64,000 bases of DNA, from positions 21,768 through 85,767 of the forward strand of contig NZ_JAJTWW010000019.1 in NCBI RefSeq assembly GCF_021729135.1, in the 5' to 3' direction. Each line of letters begins with the position of its first letter. The first letter of the stretch is position 1. Shown here piece by piece: positions 20,764-29,564 of the stretch. The translations under genes and the position numbers were made by a program. This DNA comes from Brevibacterium daeguense (GTDB lineage Bacteria; Actinomycetota; Actinomycetes; Actinomycetales; Brevibacteriaceae). Under the pieces are notes generated by a model, which ran no database searches, was not told the origin of the DNA, and worked only from the letters and a program-made list of their open reading frames with translations.

Positions 20764-22278
20764 ATGAGTCTGCTGAGCGACCTGCTGGCCGCCGAGGGGA
20801 TCGTCGACGAGGAGGATGTGGAGTGGCTCCACGTCCTGGTCGGCGACTGGCAGCTGATCGCCGACCTGTCGTTCGCGGACCTCGTGCTGTGGGTGCCGGT
20901 CGGCGACGAAGCGCGGCGCGCCCAGGGCGCCTCGGAGGAGGACTTCCGGATCATCGCCCACTGCCGGCCGACGACCGGGTCCACCGTCTACCCCCACGAC
21001 GAGGTCGGCTCGATCTCCAGCGTCGAGGAGCGGGAATTCCTGCACACGGCGATGTCGGAGAAGCGGATCGTGATCTCGCCCGAGACCTCCACGCCGCTGT
21101 CGGGGGCCGAGGCGGTGCCCGTGGTGCGCGCCGGGCGCGTGGTCGCGCTGCTGACCCGCCACACCGAGGAGAGCCGCCGGACGGGAACCTCGCGGCTGGA
21201 GCGGTACTACCGCAGCTGCGCCTCGATGCTGCTGTCGATGATTGCCGAGGGCGAGTTCCCGGACCTGTCGGCACCATCGGGCGCGCGCCGCGGCGAGCCG
21301 CGCGTGGGCGACGGCCTCATCGTGCTCAACCGCGAGGGACGGGTGCGCTACGCCTCGCCCAACGGCGTCTCCGTGCTGCACCGGCTGGGCCACGAGGGTG
21401 AGATCGAGGGCAGGTATCTGGCCGAGGTCGTCTCCGGCCTCATCGAGCAGCTCAGGCCGGTGGACGAGACGCTGCCGCTGGTGCTGACGGGGCGGGCGCC
21501 GTGGCGGACGGAAGTCGAATCGGGACGGGTCAGCGTGTCGCTGCGGGCGATCCCGATCAAGCGGGCCGGCAACCGCACGGGTGCGATCATCCTCGCCCGC
21601 GACGTCTCCGAGGTCCGGCGGCGGGATCGCGAGCTGCTCAGCCGGGACGCGATGATCCGGGAGATGCACCACCGGGTCAAGAACAATCTGCAGACGGTGT
21701 CTGCCCTGCTGCGGCTGCAGACACGCAGGATGTCCAGCCCTGAGGCGCGCGATGCGCTGCAGGAGGCGATGCGACGAGTGTCGATCATCGCTGTCGTCCA
21801 CGACGTCCTCAGCCAGGGGATCGAGAGTGAGGTCGATTTCGACGAGGTGGTCGACAAGGGCCTGCGGCTGACCCGTGAGCTGGCCTCGCCACAGGTGCGC
21901 GTGACGCTGAGCCGGAACGGCAGCTTCGGCCCCATCTCCTCCGGCGACGCGACCGGCCTGGCCATGGCGCTGATGGAGCTGGTGACGAACGCGATCGAGC
22001 ACGGCTTCCCGGTCACCTCGGAGCCGCAGGCGCCGGGCGAGACGGTGCTGGGCATTGTGACGGTCACCCCCGAGCGCGACGACGATCGCCTGCGGGTGAC
22101 CATCGCAGACGACGGCGTCGGGCTGCAGCCCGGAGAGGGCCCGGGGGCCGGCCTGGGCACGCAGATCGTGCAGAGCCTGATCGCCAACGACCTGGGCGGC
22201 AGCATCCAGTGGCGTCCGCGCGAGGGTGGGGGCACCGAGGCAGTGATCGACGTGCCGCTGAGGTCCGACCGGCTCTGA
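20764..22278 (+). CDS. pdtaS: Sensor histidine kinase PdtaS
   Basis: Soluble HWE/HisKA_2-family kinase. The N-terminal GAF domain (about 1-165) and PAS domain (about 180-285) are followed by the dimerisation helix MHHRVKNNLQT (301-311, phosphoacceptor His303) and HATPase_c (ELVTNAIEHG, DDGVGL). It matches M. tuberculosis PdtaS (Rv3220c), whose partner PdtaR is an ANTAR-type RNA-binding antiterminator. No pdtaR is in this window. As in mycobacteria, whiB1 lies next door in the opposite direction. AGGAGGAAC gives a strong ribosome site. Confidence 0.93.
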   Translation: MSLLSDLLAAEGIVDEEDVEWLHVLVGDWQLIADLSFADLVLWVPVGDEARRAQGASEEDFRIIAHCRPTTGSTVYPHDEVGSISSVEEREFLHTAMSEKRIVISPETSTPLSGAEAVPVVRAGRVVALLTRHTEESRRTGTSRLERYYRSCASMLLSMIAEGEFPDLSAPSGARRGEPRVGDGLIVLNREGRVRYASPNGVSVLHRLGHEGEIEGRYLAEVVSGLIEQLRPVDETLPLVLTGRAPWRTEVESGRVSVSLRAIPIKRAGNRTGAIILARDVSEVRRRDRELLSRDAMIREMHHRVKNNLQTVSALLRLQTRRMSSPEARDALQEAMRRVSIIAVVHDVLSQGIESEVDFDEVVDKGLRLTRELASPQVRVTLSRNGSFGPISSGDATGLAMALMELVTNAIEHGFPVTSEPQAPGETVLGIVTVTPERDDDRLRVTIADDGVGLQPGEGPGAGLGTQIVQSLIANDLGGSIQWRPREGGGTEAVIDVPLRSDRL

Positions 22279-22287
22279 GACCGGACA

Positions 22288-22336
22288 CGAAGACGGCGGG
22301 ACCGGAGCCCCCAGGGTTCCGATCCCGCCGTCTTCG
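22288..22336. terminator. Perfect 14-bp hairpin between pdtaS and whiB1
   Basis: Arms 22288-22301 (CGAAGACGGCGGGA) and 22323-22336 pair perfectly with a 21-base loop. It lies between convergent genes and probably ends both transcripts. Confidence 0.85.
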
Positions 22337-22344
22337 GGCGAGTG

Positions 22345-22593
22345 TCAGCCGGCGCGGCGGGCGCGGGCTGCGCGCCGCTTGAGCGCGCGGCGCTCGTCTT
22401 CGCTCAGGCCGCCCCAGACCCCGGCATCCTGGCCGGTCTCCAGAGCCCACTGCAGGCAGGTCTCCATGACCTCGCAGCGACGGCAGACGCTCTTGGCCTC
22501 TTCGATCTGCAGAAGAGCGGGGCCGGTGTTGCCGATGGGGAAGAAGAGTTCGGGATCCTCATTGAGGCATGCCGCACGATGGCGCCAGTCCAT
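22345..22593 (-). CDS. whiB1: WhiB1-type iron-sulfur transcription factor
   Basis: An 82-residue WhiB protein that binds a nitric oxide-sensitive [4Fe-4S] cluster through Cys9, Cys37, Cys40 and Cys46 (C-x2-C-x5-C). The GVWGG turn (58-62) and basic C-terminal tail (RRALKRRAARARRAG) contact sigma factor and DNA. WhiB1 is essential in mycobacteria. The ribosome site is AAAGGA. Position next to pdtaS repeats the mycobacterial order. Confidence 0.95.
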   Translation of the reverse strand: MDWRHRAACLNEDPELFFPIGNTGPALLQIEEAKSVCRRCEVMETCLQWALETGQDAGVWGGLSEDERRALKRRAARARRAG

Positions 22594-22926
22594 GGTGTCC
22601 TTTCCTGAAAGGAATATCGCCGATCAAGTCCCCAGGGAACTGAAATCGCTGAATCGCCCGGCTCGCGGGCATGCGTGATCGGCGTTCGAGATGAAGTGAT
22701 CAACTCAAGGTTCACACATCTCGGACAGGGCGCACAAGAGGTCACCAGTGTGAAATCACTGACATCTCCCCATTCTGAGCCGAACAAGGACGCTTGCGCA
22801 AATCGAGTCGCGCGCCGCTCGGCACGGCAGCTCCGAGGATCGCTCAGCATCAGCTCCGAGGATCGCTCCGGACCGCTGGGCGGTCAGCGCTTGTGCGTGT
22901 GCTCGCCCTCTGCTTGGCTGGGGAAC
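22594..22926. other. 333-bp divergent regulatory region between whiB1 and the carbonic anhydrase-like gene
   Basis: No gene is visible. The stretch is noticeably more AT-rich than its surroundings. It contains the short palindrome CAGTGTGAAATCACTG (22746-22761) and nearby TCACA/GTGA half-sites, but I find no full CRP-type box (TGTGA-N6-TCACA). It must hold the whiB1 promoter on the minus strand and probably the promoter of the downstream gene. Confidence 0.5.
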
Positions 22927-23505
22927 ATGACACCTGACACATCTGCAGAATCTGCCGGCCGGCGCCTCGGCGACCTGGCCGATGTCCGCCTGATCTCGAT
23001 CGACGGGGTCGCTCCGCAGATCGACCCGAGCGCCTTCGTCGCCCCCGGCGCCACCCTGATCGGGGACGTGCGGATCGGACCGGGCAGCAGCATCTACTAC
23101 GGCTGCGTGCTGCGGGCGGATCGGAACTCGATCACGATCGGGGCCGGCACGAACGTGCAGGACAGCACCGTGATGCACTCCGACCCGGGCAAGCCCGTGG
23201 TCGTCGGCGACCGGGTCTCCATCGGCCACCGAGCGCTCGTGCATGGCTGCATCGTCGGCGACGACGTGCTGGTGGGGATGAGCTCCACCCTGCTCAACGA
23301 ATGCAGGATCGGCTCCGGCTCGCTGGTGGCCGCCGGAGCCGTCGTCCTGGAGGGCACCGAGGTGCCCGAGCGGTCGCTGGTCGCCGGCATCCCCGGCAAG
23401 GTGCGTCGGCAGCTCACCGACGAGGACCTGCTCCGAGTTCACGCCAATGCGCAGTCCTACGAGGAGATCACTGCCCTGCACCGGGAGCGCGGCCGGCTCC
23501 TCTGA
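22927..23505 (+). CDS. Gamma-carbonic anhydrase-like hexapeptide-repeat protein
   Basis: A 192-residue left-handed beta-helix protein with repeated [LIV]-G-x4 hexapeptides (TLIGDVRIGPGSSIYYGCVL, SIGHRALVHGC, DDVLVGMSSTLLN). The spaced histidines (MHSD, GHRALVHG) match the metal-binding His set of gamma-class carbonic anhydrase relatives such as YrdA and PaaY. Enzyme activity is not certain in this subgroup. ATG 22927 is preceded by TGGGGAAC; the longer frame from 22675 runs into the whiB1 regulatory region and is not conserved. Confidence 0.85.
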   Translation: MTPDTSAESAGRRLGDLADVRLISIDGVAPQIDPSAFVAPGATLIGDVRIGPGSSIYYGCVLRADRNSITIGAGTNVQDSTVMHSDPGKPVVVGDRVSIGHRALVHGCIVGDDVLVGMSSTLLNECRIGSGSLVAAGAVVLEGTEVPERSLVAGIPGKVRRQLTDEDLLRVHANAQSYEEITALHRERGRLL

Positions 23506-23574
23506 CCGCAGTCGACGAATGAGGATCGCCTGGCCTTGCTGGAGCGAGTTCGGGAACCGGGAGAGAATGGAGCC

Positions 23575-25449
23575 ATGAAGGTCCTGCGATTCTTCCGACG
23601 CTATCCACTCGTCGCGCTCGCCCTGCTCGCGCTCGCGGCGGCGCTCATCCTGCTGGCCGTCGGACAGCCGACAGCGGCGCAGATCCTCGCGACCGCCGTC
23701 ATCGCGTTCGTGGTCCTGCACACCGGCTGGGGGATGATCAAGGACATCCTCGCCAGCCATTGGGGTCTCGACATCCTCGCCGTCGTCGCAATGGTGTCCA
23801 CCATGCTGGTCGGGGAGTACATCGCCGGGCTCATCATCGTGCTGATGCTCACCGGCGGCGAGGCGCTCGAGGATCTTGCCGCGACCCGTGCCGGACGGGA
23901 GCTCGACGCGCTCATCAGCCGAGCTCCGCAGTTCGCCAATCGCATCGAAGCGGACGGGCAGATCACGCAGATCCCGGTCGGCGAGGCGGAGGTCGGCGAT
24001 GAGCTGCTCGTCCGCCCGGCAGAGGTGGTGCCGGTCGATGGCGTGCTGGTCAGTGAACATGCCTCGATCGACGAGTCGTCGCTGACGGGCGAGCCGCTGC
24101 CGGTGACGAAGTCCGGTGGCGAGGAGCTCTACTCGGGTACGGTCAACGGCACCTCGGCGTTCACACTGCGCGCCACCGCCTCGGCCGCCGACTCGCAGTA
24201 CGCCGCGATCGTGGAGCTCGTCAGCGAGGCAGTGGAGTCGAAGGCGCCGCTGGTGCGGCTGGCGGACCGCTATGCGGTTCCTTTCACGGTGGTGTCGCTG
24301 CTCATCGCGGCCATCGCCTGGGCGGTCAGCGGCGATCCCGTGCGATTCGCGGAAGTGCTCGTGGTCGCGACGCCGTGTCCGCTGCTGATCGCCGCTCCGG
24401 TGGCGTTCATGGGCGGCATGAGCCGCGCGGCCCGCAGCGGGGTGATCGTCAAGAACGGCGGCGCGCTGGAGGTGATGGCGCGGGTGAGGTCGGCAGCTTT
24501 CGACAAGACCGGCACGCTGACCCGCGGTCGCGCGACCGTCCAGCGGGTGCTCCCTCACGAGGGCTCCGCTGACGAGCTCCTGACGCTGGCCGCGGCGGTG
24601 GAACGCTACTCCACCCACGTCTTCGCGCAGTCGATCATCGAGGCGGCTCGCGCGCGCGGCCTGGATCTTCCGGACGTCGCGGCGGCCGAGGAGATCGCGA
24701 CCAACGGCGTGCGCGCCCGCGACGCCGGCGGGTCCGAGATCCGGGTCGGCAAGCCGGCTTTCGTCGCCGAGGTCATCGGCGAGTTCGACCGCGCCGAGCT
24801 GGAGTCGGGCGAGACCGCTGTCTACATCTCCCGTGCGGACCGCCTGGCCGGCGTGATCGTGCTGTCCGACCCGCCCCGCCCGGAGGCGGCGGCCACCGTC
24901 GCGACCCTGCGGCGCCTCGGCGTGGGTGAGATCCTGATGGTCACCGGCGATGTGGAGTCGACCGCGGAGTCGGTCGCGCAGGATGTGGGCGTTGATCTCG
25001 TGCATGCGGAGGCCACGCCGCAGAGCAAGGTCGAGATCGTCGCCGGGATGGCGCACCGCCCTGTCGTCATGGTCGGCGACGGCATCAACGACGCTCCGGT
25101 CCTGGCGGCCGCCGAAGTCGGGATCGCGATGGGTGCACGGGGCGCCACGGCGGCCAGCGAGTCGGCATCGGCCGTGATCACGACCGAGGACCTCTCCGCT
25201 GTCGCCCGGGTCGTCGACATCTCCCAGCACACGGTCCGGATGGCGCTGCAGAGCATCTGGCTGGGCATCGCGATCTCCGTCGGGCTCATGCTGGTGGCGG
25301 CATTCGGATTCCTGCCTGCCGTCGTCGGAGCCATCCTGCAGGAGGGTGTGGACCTGGTCGCGATCCTCGGAGCGCTGCGGGCGCTCGGCGGTCCGGAGCT
25401 CAGGCTCGAGGACCCGCAGCGGGATTTCGCCAGGCCCGCCCGCGTTTGA
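23575..25449 (+). CDS. Metal-type (P1B-like) P-type ATPase with a TPC motif
   Basis: A 624-residue membrane pump. It has six or so TM segments, an actuator domain with TGEP (171-174), phosphorylation site DKTGT (Asp310), and GDGINDAPVL hinge. The intramembrane metal motif reads TPC (266-268) rather than CPC, and the usual HP motif of the N-domain is replaced by STHVFA. There is no N-terminal HMA metal-binding domain. These features set it apart from Cu+ and Zn2+ pumps; the substrate cannot be named from sequence. GAGAAT (23563-23568) lies six bases before the ATG, consistent with a leaderless start. Confidence 0.87.
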   Translation: MKVLRFFRRYPLVALALLALAAALILLAVGQPTAAQILATAVIAFVVLHTGWGMIKDILASHWGLDILAVVAMVSTMLVGEYIAGLIIVLMLTGGEALEDLAATRAGRELDALISRAPQFANRIEADGQITQIPVGEAEVGDELLVRPAEVVPVDGVLVSEHASIDESSLTGEPLPVTKSGGEELYSGTVNGTSAFTLRATASAADSQYAAIVELVSEAVESKAPLVRLADRYAVPFTVVSLLIAAIAWAVSGDPVRFAEVLVVATPCPLLIAAPVAFMGGMSRAARSGVIVKNGGALEVMARVRSAAFDKTGTLTRGRATVQRVLPHEGSADELLTLAAAVERYSTHVFAQSIIEAARARGLDLPDVAAAEEIATNGVRARDAGGSEIRVGKPAFVAEVIGEFDRAELESGETAVYISRADRLAGVIVLSDPPRPEAAATVATLRRLGVGEILMVTGDVESTAESVAQDVGVDLVHAEATPQSKVEIVAGMAHRPVVMVGDGINDAPVLAAAEVGIAMGARGATAASESASAVITTEDLSAVARVVDISQHTVRMALQSIWLGIAISVGLMLVAAFGFLPAVVGAILQEGVDLVAILGALRALGGPELRLEDPQRDFARPARV

Positions 25450-25461
25450 GAGGATGGGCGC

Positions 25462-26898
25462 GTGAAGAACGTTCTTGATCCTGCGCAGAATCGTGTCGTC
25501 ATCATCGGAGGCGGCCCCGGCGGCTACGAGGCCGCGCTGGTCGCGGCGCAGCTGGGCGCCGACGTGATGCTCATCGAACGGAACCGCTGCGGCGGCGCGG
25601 CCGTCCTCACCGATGTGGTGCCCTCCAAGACGCTGATCGCCACTGCCGAGCTGATGGGCGACATCGCCGGCTCCGACGCACTCGGCATCAGAATCAGCGA
25701 CATCGACTCCGCCGAGGCGACGGAGTCCACGGGCGGGCAGGTGCGAGCCGACCTCGGAGCGATCAACCAGCGCATCCTGGGCCTGGCGAACGCGCAGGCG
25801 ACCGACATCTACGACGGGTTGGTGCGGGCCGGTGTCAAGGCGATCAAGGGGGAGGCCACCCTCATCGGCCCACGCGAAGTCTCGGTGGTCGAGAAGAGCG
25901 GCGCCGAGTACACGCTGGACGCGGACACCATCCTGATCGCCGTCGGCGCGCATCCGCGCGAACTGCCCGACGCGCAGCCCGACGGGGAGCGGATCCTGAC
26001 CTGGACCCAGCTCTACGACCTGCAGGAGCTGCCGGCCCACCTCGTGGTCGTCGGCTCCGGAGTCACCGGTGCGGAGTTCGCATCCGCCTACAACGCCCTC
26101 GGCTGCGAAGTCACCCTGGTCTCATCGCGGGATCGCGTGCTCCCGGGCGAGGACGCGGACGCCGCCGAGGTGCTCGAGAAGGTCTTCCGCGGGCGGGGCA
26201 TGAACGTGCTCTCGCGCTCCCGTGCCGCGACGGTCAAGCGCTCCGGCGACGGCGTCGAGGTGCAGCTGGTCGACGGTCGGAAGGTCCACGCCTCGCACTG
26301 CCTGATGGCGGTCGGGTCGGTCCCGAACACCGAGGACCTGGGACTGGACGCGGCAGGCGTGCAGACCGAGGACTCGGGACACATCGTCGTCGACGGCGTC
26401 TCCCGCACCTCGGCGCCGGGCGTCTACGCGGCCGGCGACTGCACCAGCGTCCTGCCGCTCGCCTCGGTCGCGGCGATGCAGGGGCGGATCGCGATGTGGC
26501 ATGCGCTCGGCGACGCCGTCTCCCCGCTCAAGCTCCGCAACGTCGCCTCCAACGTCTTCACCGCCCCGGAGATCGCGACCGTCGGCTTCACGCAGGCGAA
26601 CTACATCGAGCATCCCGATGACGTCGAGACGGTGACGCAGGTGCTCAGCACCAACGCCCGGGCCAAGATGCAGGAGATCACCGACGGCTTCGTCAAGATC
26701 TTCGCCCGCAAGGGTTCGGGCTCGGTGCTCGGCGGCGTGGTCGTGGGTCCCAAGGCCAGCGAGCTGATCCTGCCGATCACCCTTGCGGTGGAGAACCGGC
26801 TGACCGTCGATCAGCTCTCGGCGAGCTTCGCCGTGTATCCCTCGCTGAGCGGATCCGTGACCGAGGCGGCCCGCAAGCTGCATCACCACGGCCACTGA
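25462..26898 (+). CDS. lpdA: NAD(P)H-quinone dehydrogenase, LpdA type (flavoprotein)
   Basis: A 478-residue FAD/NAD-linked oxidoreductase of the pyridine nucleotide-disulfide family. It has an FAD-binding GGGPGGYEAA (16-25), NAD-binding GSGVTGAEFASAY, FAD-site AAGDCTS, and a C-terminal dimerisation domain. The redox disulfide is incomplete: Cys43 is present in NRCGGAAVLTD, but the second position (48) is Val. M. tuberculosis LpdA (Rv3303c) likewise lacks the pair and reduces quinones instead of lipoamide. The GTG start lies 12 bp after the ATPase gene; GAGGAT ends six bases before it. Confidence 0.88.
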   Translation: MKNVLDPAQNRVVIIGGGPGGYEAALVAAQLGADVMLIERNRCGGAAVLTDVVPSKTLIATAELMGDIAGSDALGIRISDIDSAEATESTGGQVRADLGAINQRILGLANAQATDIYDGLVRAGVKAIKGEATLIGPREVSVVEKSGAEYTLDADTILIAVGAHPRELPDAQPDGERILTWTQLYDLQELPAHLVVVGSGVTGAEFASAYNALGCEVTLVSSRDRVLPGEDADAAEVLEKVFRGRGMNVLSRSRAATVKRSGDGVEVQLVDGRKVHASHCLMAVGSVPNTEDLGLDAAGVQTEDSGHIVVDGVSRTSAPGVYAAGDCTSVLPLASVAAMQGRIAMWHALGDAVSPLKLRNVASNVFTAPEIATVGFTQANYIEHPDDVETVTQVLSTNARAKMQEITDGFVKIFARKGSGSVLGGVVVGPKASELILPITLAVENRLTVDQLSASFAVYPSLSGSVTEAARKLHHHGH

Positions 26899-26917
26899 GC
26901 CCGGCTCCCGAGCACAC

Positions 26918-26954
26918 CGCGCCCCGGCCGAGGACGAACCTCGACCGGGGCGCG
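26918..26954. terminator. Strong bidirectional hairpin between lpdA and the biotin carboxylase gene
   Basis: Arms 26918-26933 and 26939-26954 pair over 16 bases with one mismatch and a five-base loop. It sits between convergent genes. Confidence 0.88.
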
Positions 26955-26970
26955 CCGCTGTCCGGAGTGC

Positions 26971-28761
26971 TCAGGCCTCGAACTCGACGAGCGCGGCGCC
27001 GGCGCGCACCGACGCACCCGGTTCGACCAGCACCCGGGCGATCGTCGCCTGGTGAGTCGCGGTGAGCGGCTGCTCCATCTTCATCGCCTCGATCACGGCG
27101 AGCCGGTCTCCGGCTGACACCGTGTCGCCGGGGGAGACGTCGATGGAGACGATGGTGCCCTGCATCGGGGCCGCCAGCACCGGCGAGCTGTCCTCGCGGC
27201 GGGATCCCCGGCGCCGCAGACCCCCGCGCCGGGGCTGAGCACCGGGAGCTGCCGGTCGGGCGAGATCGGCCGGCACCTTGACGGTCATGCGGTGGCCTTC
27301 GACCTCGACGACGATGTCGATGACGTCCTCGGCGGGCTGAGCGTGCGGGGTCATGTGATCCTCCGGGGTGTCGAACTGGGTCATGTACTCGGACTGCAGC
27401 CAGTGGGTGGAAACGGTGAAGTCGTCGGCGAAGGCGGGTTCGTCGACCAGGCTCCGATGGAGCGGAATCAGCGTCTTGACCCCGTCGACGACGAACTCGT
27501 CGAGAGCGCGACGAGCCCGGGCAAGCGCCTGCCGGCGGGTGTCACCGGTGACGATGAGCTTGGCCAGCATCGGATCGAAGTCGGTGCCGACCTCGGTGCC
27601 GGTGTCGACCCCGGAGTCGAGGCGGATGCCGGGGCCGGCCGGCGGGAGGAACCGGGTGATCCGCCCGGTCGCCGGGAAGAAGCCGCGGAAGGCGTCCTCG
27701 GCATTGATCCGGAACTCGATCGCATGGCCGCGCGGGGCGGGCAGGCTCTCCGGCAGCGTGTCCCCGGCGGCGATCCGCAGCTGCCAGGCGACGAGGTCGA
27801 CGCCGGTGACCTCCTCGGTCACGGTGTGCTCGACCTGGATCCGGGCGTTGACCTCCATGAAGGTCAGGGTGCCTTCCCGCCCGAGCAGGAATTCGCAGGT
27901 GGCGGCGCCGACATAGCCCACGTGGCGGAGGATGCTGCGTGAGGCCTCCGCCAGCACGGCCTCCTGCTCCGCGCTGAGCAGCGGGGCCGGGGACTCCTCG
28001 ATGATCTTCTGGTTGCGCCGCTGGAGCGTGCAGTCCCGGGTCGACACCACATGGACCGTTCCGGCGGAGTCGGCGATGCACTGGGTCTCGATGTGACGCG
28101 GGTCGATGATCTGCTGCTCGAGCAGGCACTCGCTGCGGCCGAAGGCCTTGAGCGCCTCGCGGGAGGCCGATTCGAGCGCTGCGGGAAGCTGCGCGGCGTC
28201 GGCGGCAGTGCGGAAGCCGCGCCCGCCGCCGCCGTACACCGCCTTGATCGCGACCGGGTACCCGATCTGCTCAGCGATCTGCAGCGCCTCGGCGGTGTCG
28301 GCGACTGCTCCGCCGGAGCCCCGGGTGATCGGGGCGTCGACCGCCTCGGCGACCGCTCGAGCCCCGGCCTTGTCGCCGAGGCGGGCGATGGCGGCAGGCG
28401 GCGGGCCGACCCAGACGAGACCCGCGTCGATCACCGCCTGCGCGAAGTCCGGGCTCTCGGCCAGGTACCCGTAGCCGGGATGGACGGCGTCGGCACCGGC
28501 CCGCTGTGCGAGGTCGATGAGCTGGGAGATGTTGAGGTAGGTGGCAGCGGGTCCGAGACCGTCGAGCAGCCAGGCGTCGTCGGCCAGCCGGACGAAGGCG
28601 GATTCCGAATCGGGGGAGGTGTAGGCCGCGACTGCCCGCAGCCCGAGATCGTGGCAGGCGCGGACGATGCGCAGTGCGATCTCCCCCCGGTTCGCGATGA
28701 ACACCGTCCTGATCGGGCGGTGCGTCACGCTGGCGGAGTACTCCGCCGCCGTCTGTATCAT
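26971..28761 (-). CDS. accA3: Acyl-CoA carboxylase alpha subunit (biotin carboxylase-BCCP fusion)
   Basis: A 596-residue fusion that carboxylates its own biotin with ATP and bicarbonate and passes the CO2 to a beta subunit for malonyl- or methylmalonyl-CoA synthesis. The order is biotin carboxylase N domain (IANRGEIALRIVRA), ATP-grasp (GGGGRGF, EVNARIQVEHTVTE), C domain (HAIEFRINAED), linker, and biotinyl domain with EAMKM (Lys561). Length and layout match M. tuberculosis AccA3, which also lies near maf. No beta subunit is in the window. CAGGAGAG is a strong ribosome site, and TAGATT (28802-28797) is a possible -10. Confidence 0.92.
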   Translation of the reverse strand: MIQTAAEYSASVTHRPIRTVFIANRGEIALRIVRACHDLGLRAVAAYTSPDSESAFVRLADDAWLLDGLGPAATYLNISQLIDLAQRAGADAVHPGYGYLAESPDFAQAVIDAGLVWVGPPPAAIARLGDKAGARAVAEAVDAPITRGSGGAVADTAEALQIAEQIGYPVAIKAVYGGGGRGFRTAADAAQLPAALESASREALKAFGRSECLLEQQIIDPRHIETQCIADSAGTVHVVSTRDCTLQRRNQKIIEESPAPLLSAEQEAVLAEASRSILRHVGYVGAATCEFLLGREGTLTFMEVNARIQVEHTVTEEVTGVDLVAWQLRIAAGDTLPESLPAPRGHAIEFRINAEDAFRGFFPATGRITRFLPPAGPGIRLDSGVDTGTEVGTDFDPMLAKLIVTGDTRRQALARARRALDEFVVDGVKTLIPLHRSLVDEPAFADDFTVSTHWLQSEYMTQFDTPEDHMTPHAQPAEDVIDIVVEVEGHRMTVKVPADLARPAAPGAQPRRGGLRRRGSRREDSSPVLAAPMQGTIVSIDVSPGDTVSAGDRLAVIEAMKMEQPLTATHQATIARVLVEPGASVRAGAALVEFEA

Positions 28762-28907
28762 CTGGCTCTCCTGACGAGATCATGGTGGACGAAGCCAATC
28801 TAGAGAACATCACCAAAGGCTTGTGGGCAGACGACAAAACTGTCGTCGGAAATTCTCAGCGGCGTCCGGAGTGTCACATGACGGAGCCGTCACCTCACTG
28901 GGCGGGT

Positions 28908-29564
28908 TCAGCGATTGACGTCCCAGAGCGAGGGCCAGAAGAATCCGAGTGAGGTGACGAGCTCGCGCACCAGCGGCAGGCTCAGCCCGATGACGTTGTT
29001 GTGGTCGCCCTCGATGCCGGTGACGAACGCTCCGCCGTAGCCGTCGATCGTCAGCGCCCCGGCGACTTCGAACGGCTCCTCGGTGGCGATGTACGCCTCG
29101 AGCTCGGCAGACGTCGGGGCCGCGGTGTGGATCACCGAGGTGCCGACCGCCTCGGCGGAGCCGACGCGCCGCCAGCCCGAGGTGCGTTCGAGCCGGGCGG
29201 CGAAATGGCCGGTGTGGAGGTGCGCGCCGGCCCCGCCCATCCGCCGCCAGACAGTCCGCGTGGCCTCGGCGGTGTGGGGCTTCCCGACCGCCCGACCGGC
29301 GAGCTCCAGGATCGAGTCCGAGGCCAGCAGGACCAGCGGCCCGGGAACGTCGACCAGCTGGGGATCCGCGCAGATCCGCTCGATCACCGCCTCGCCCTTC
29401 GCGCGGGCGAGCAGCGCGGCGAGCTCCGGGACGCTCGCGTCGGGATGGGCCGCCTCGAGGGCGTCCTCGTCGACGTCGGAGACGATGATCTGCGGTGTGA
29501 TGCCGGTGCCTTCGAGGATCCGGCGCCGGGCGGGGGAGGCGGACGCGAGGACGACAGTGGTCAC
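28908..29564 (-). CDS. maf: Maf-family nucleotide pyrophosphatase
   Basis: A 218-residue house-cleaning enzyme that hydrolyses non-canonical or dTTP/UTP-type nucleotides. It opens with the Maf signature LASASPARRRILEGTGI and shows LLASDSILELAGRAVGKP, a conserved SDS/GKP block, and the C-terminal GIEGDHNNVIGLSLPLV. The GTG start overlaps the stop of the upstream SGNH gene (GTGA), so the two are coupled. A much longer open frame upstream in this phase is the shadow of that gene. Confidence 0.92.
   Translation of the reverse strand: MTTVVLASASPARRRILEGTGITPQIIVSDVDEDALEAAHPDASVPELAALLARAKGEAVIERICADPQLVDVPGPLVLLASDSILELAGRAVGKPHTAEATRTVWRRMGGAGAHLHTGHFAARLERTSGWRRVGSAEAVGTSVIHTAAPTSAELEAYIATEEPFEVAGALTIDGYGGAFVTGIEGDHNNVIGLSLPLVRELVTSLGFFWPSLWDVNR

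Noticed and set aside
22746..22761. Palindrome upstream of whiB1 as a CRP/GlxR site
   Set aside because: Half-sites are CAGTG/CACTG with six bases between, not TGTGA-N6-TCACA; no good match elsewhere in the gap.
25462..26898. Dihydrolipoamide dehydrogenase of a 2-oxoacid dehydrogenase complex
   Set aside because: The second redox cysteine is replaced by Val48, which fits the LpdA quinone reductase type instead.
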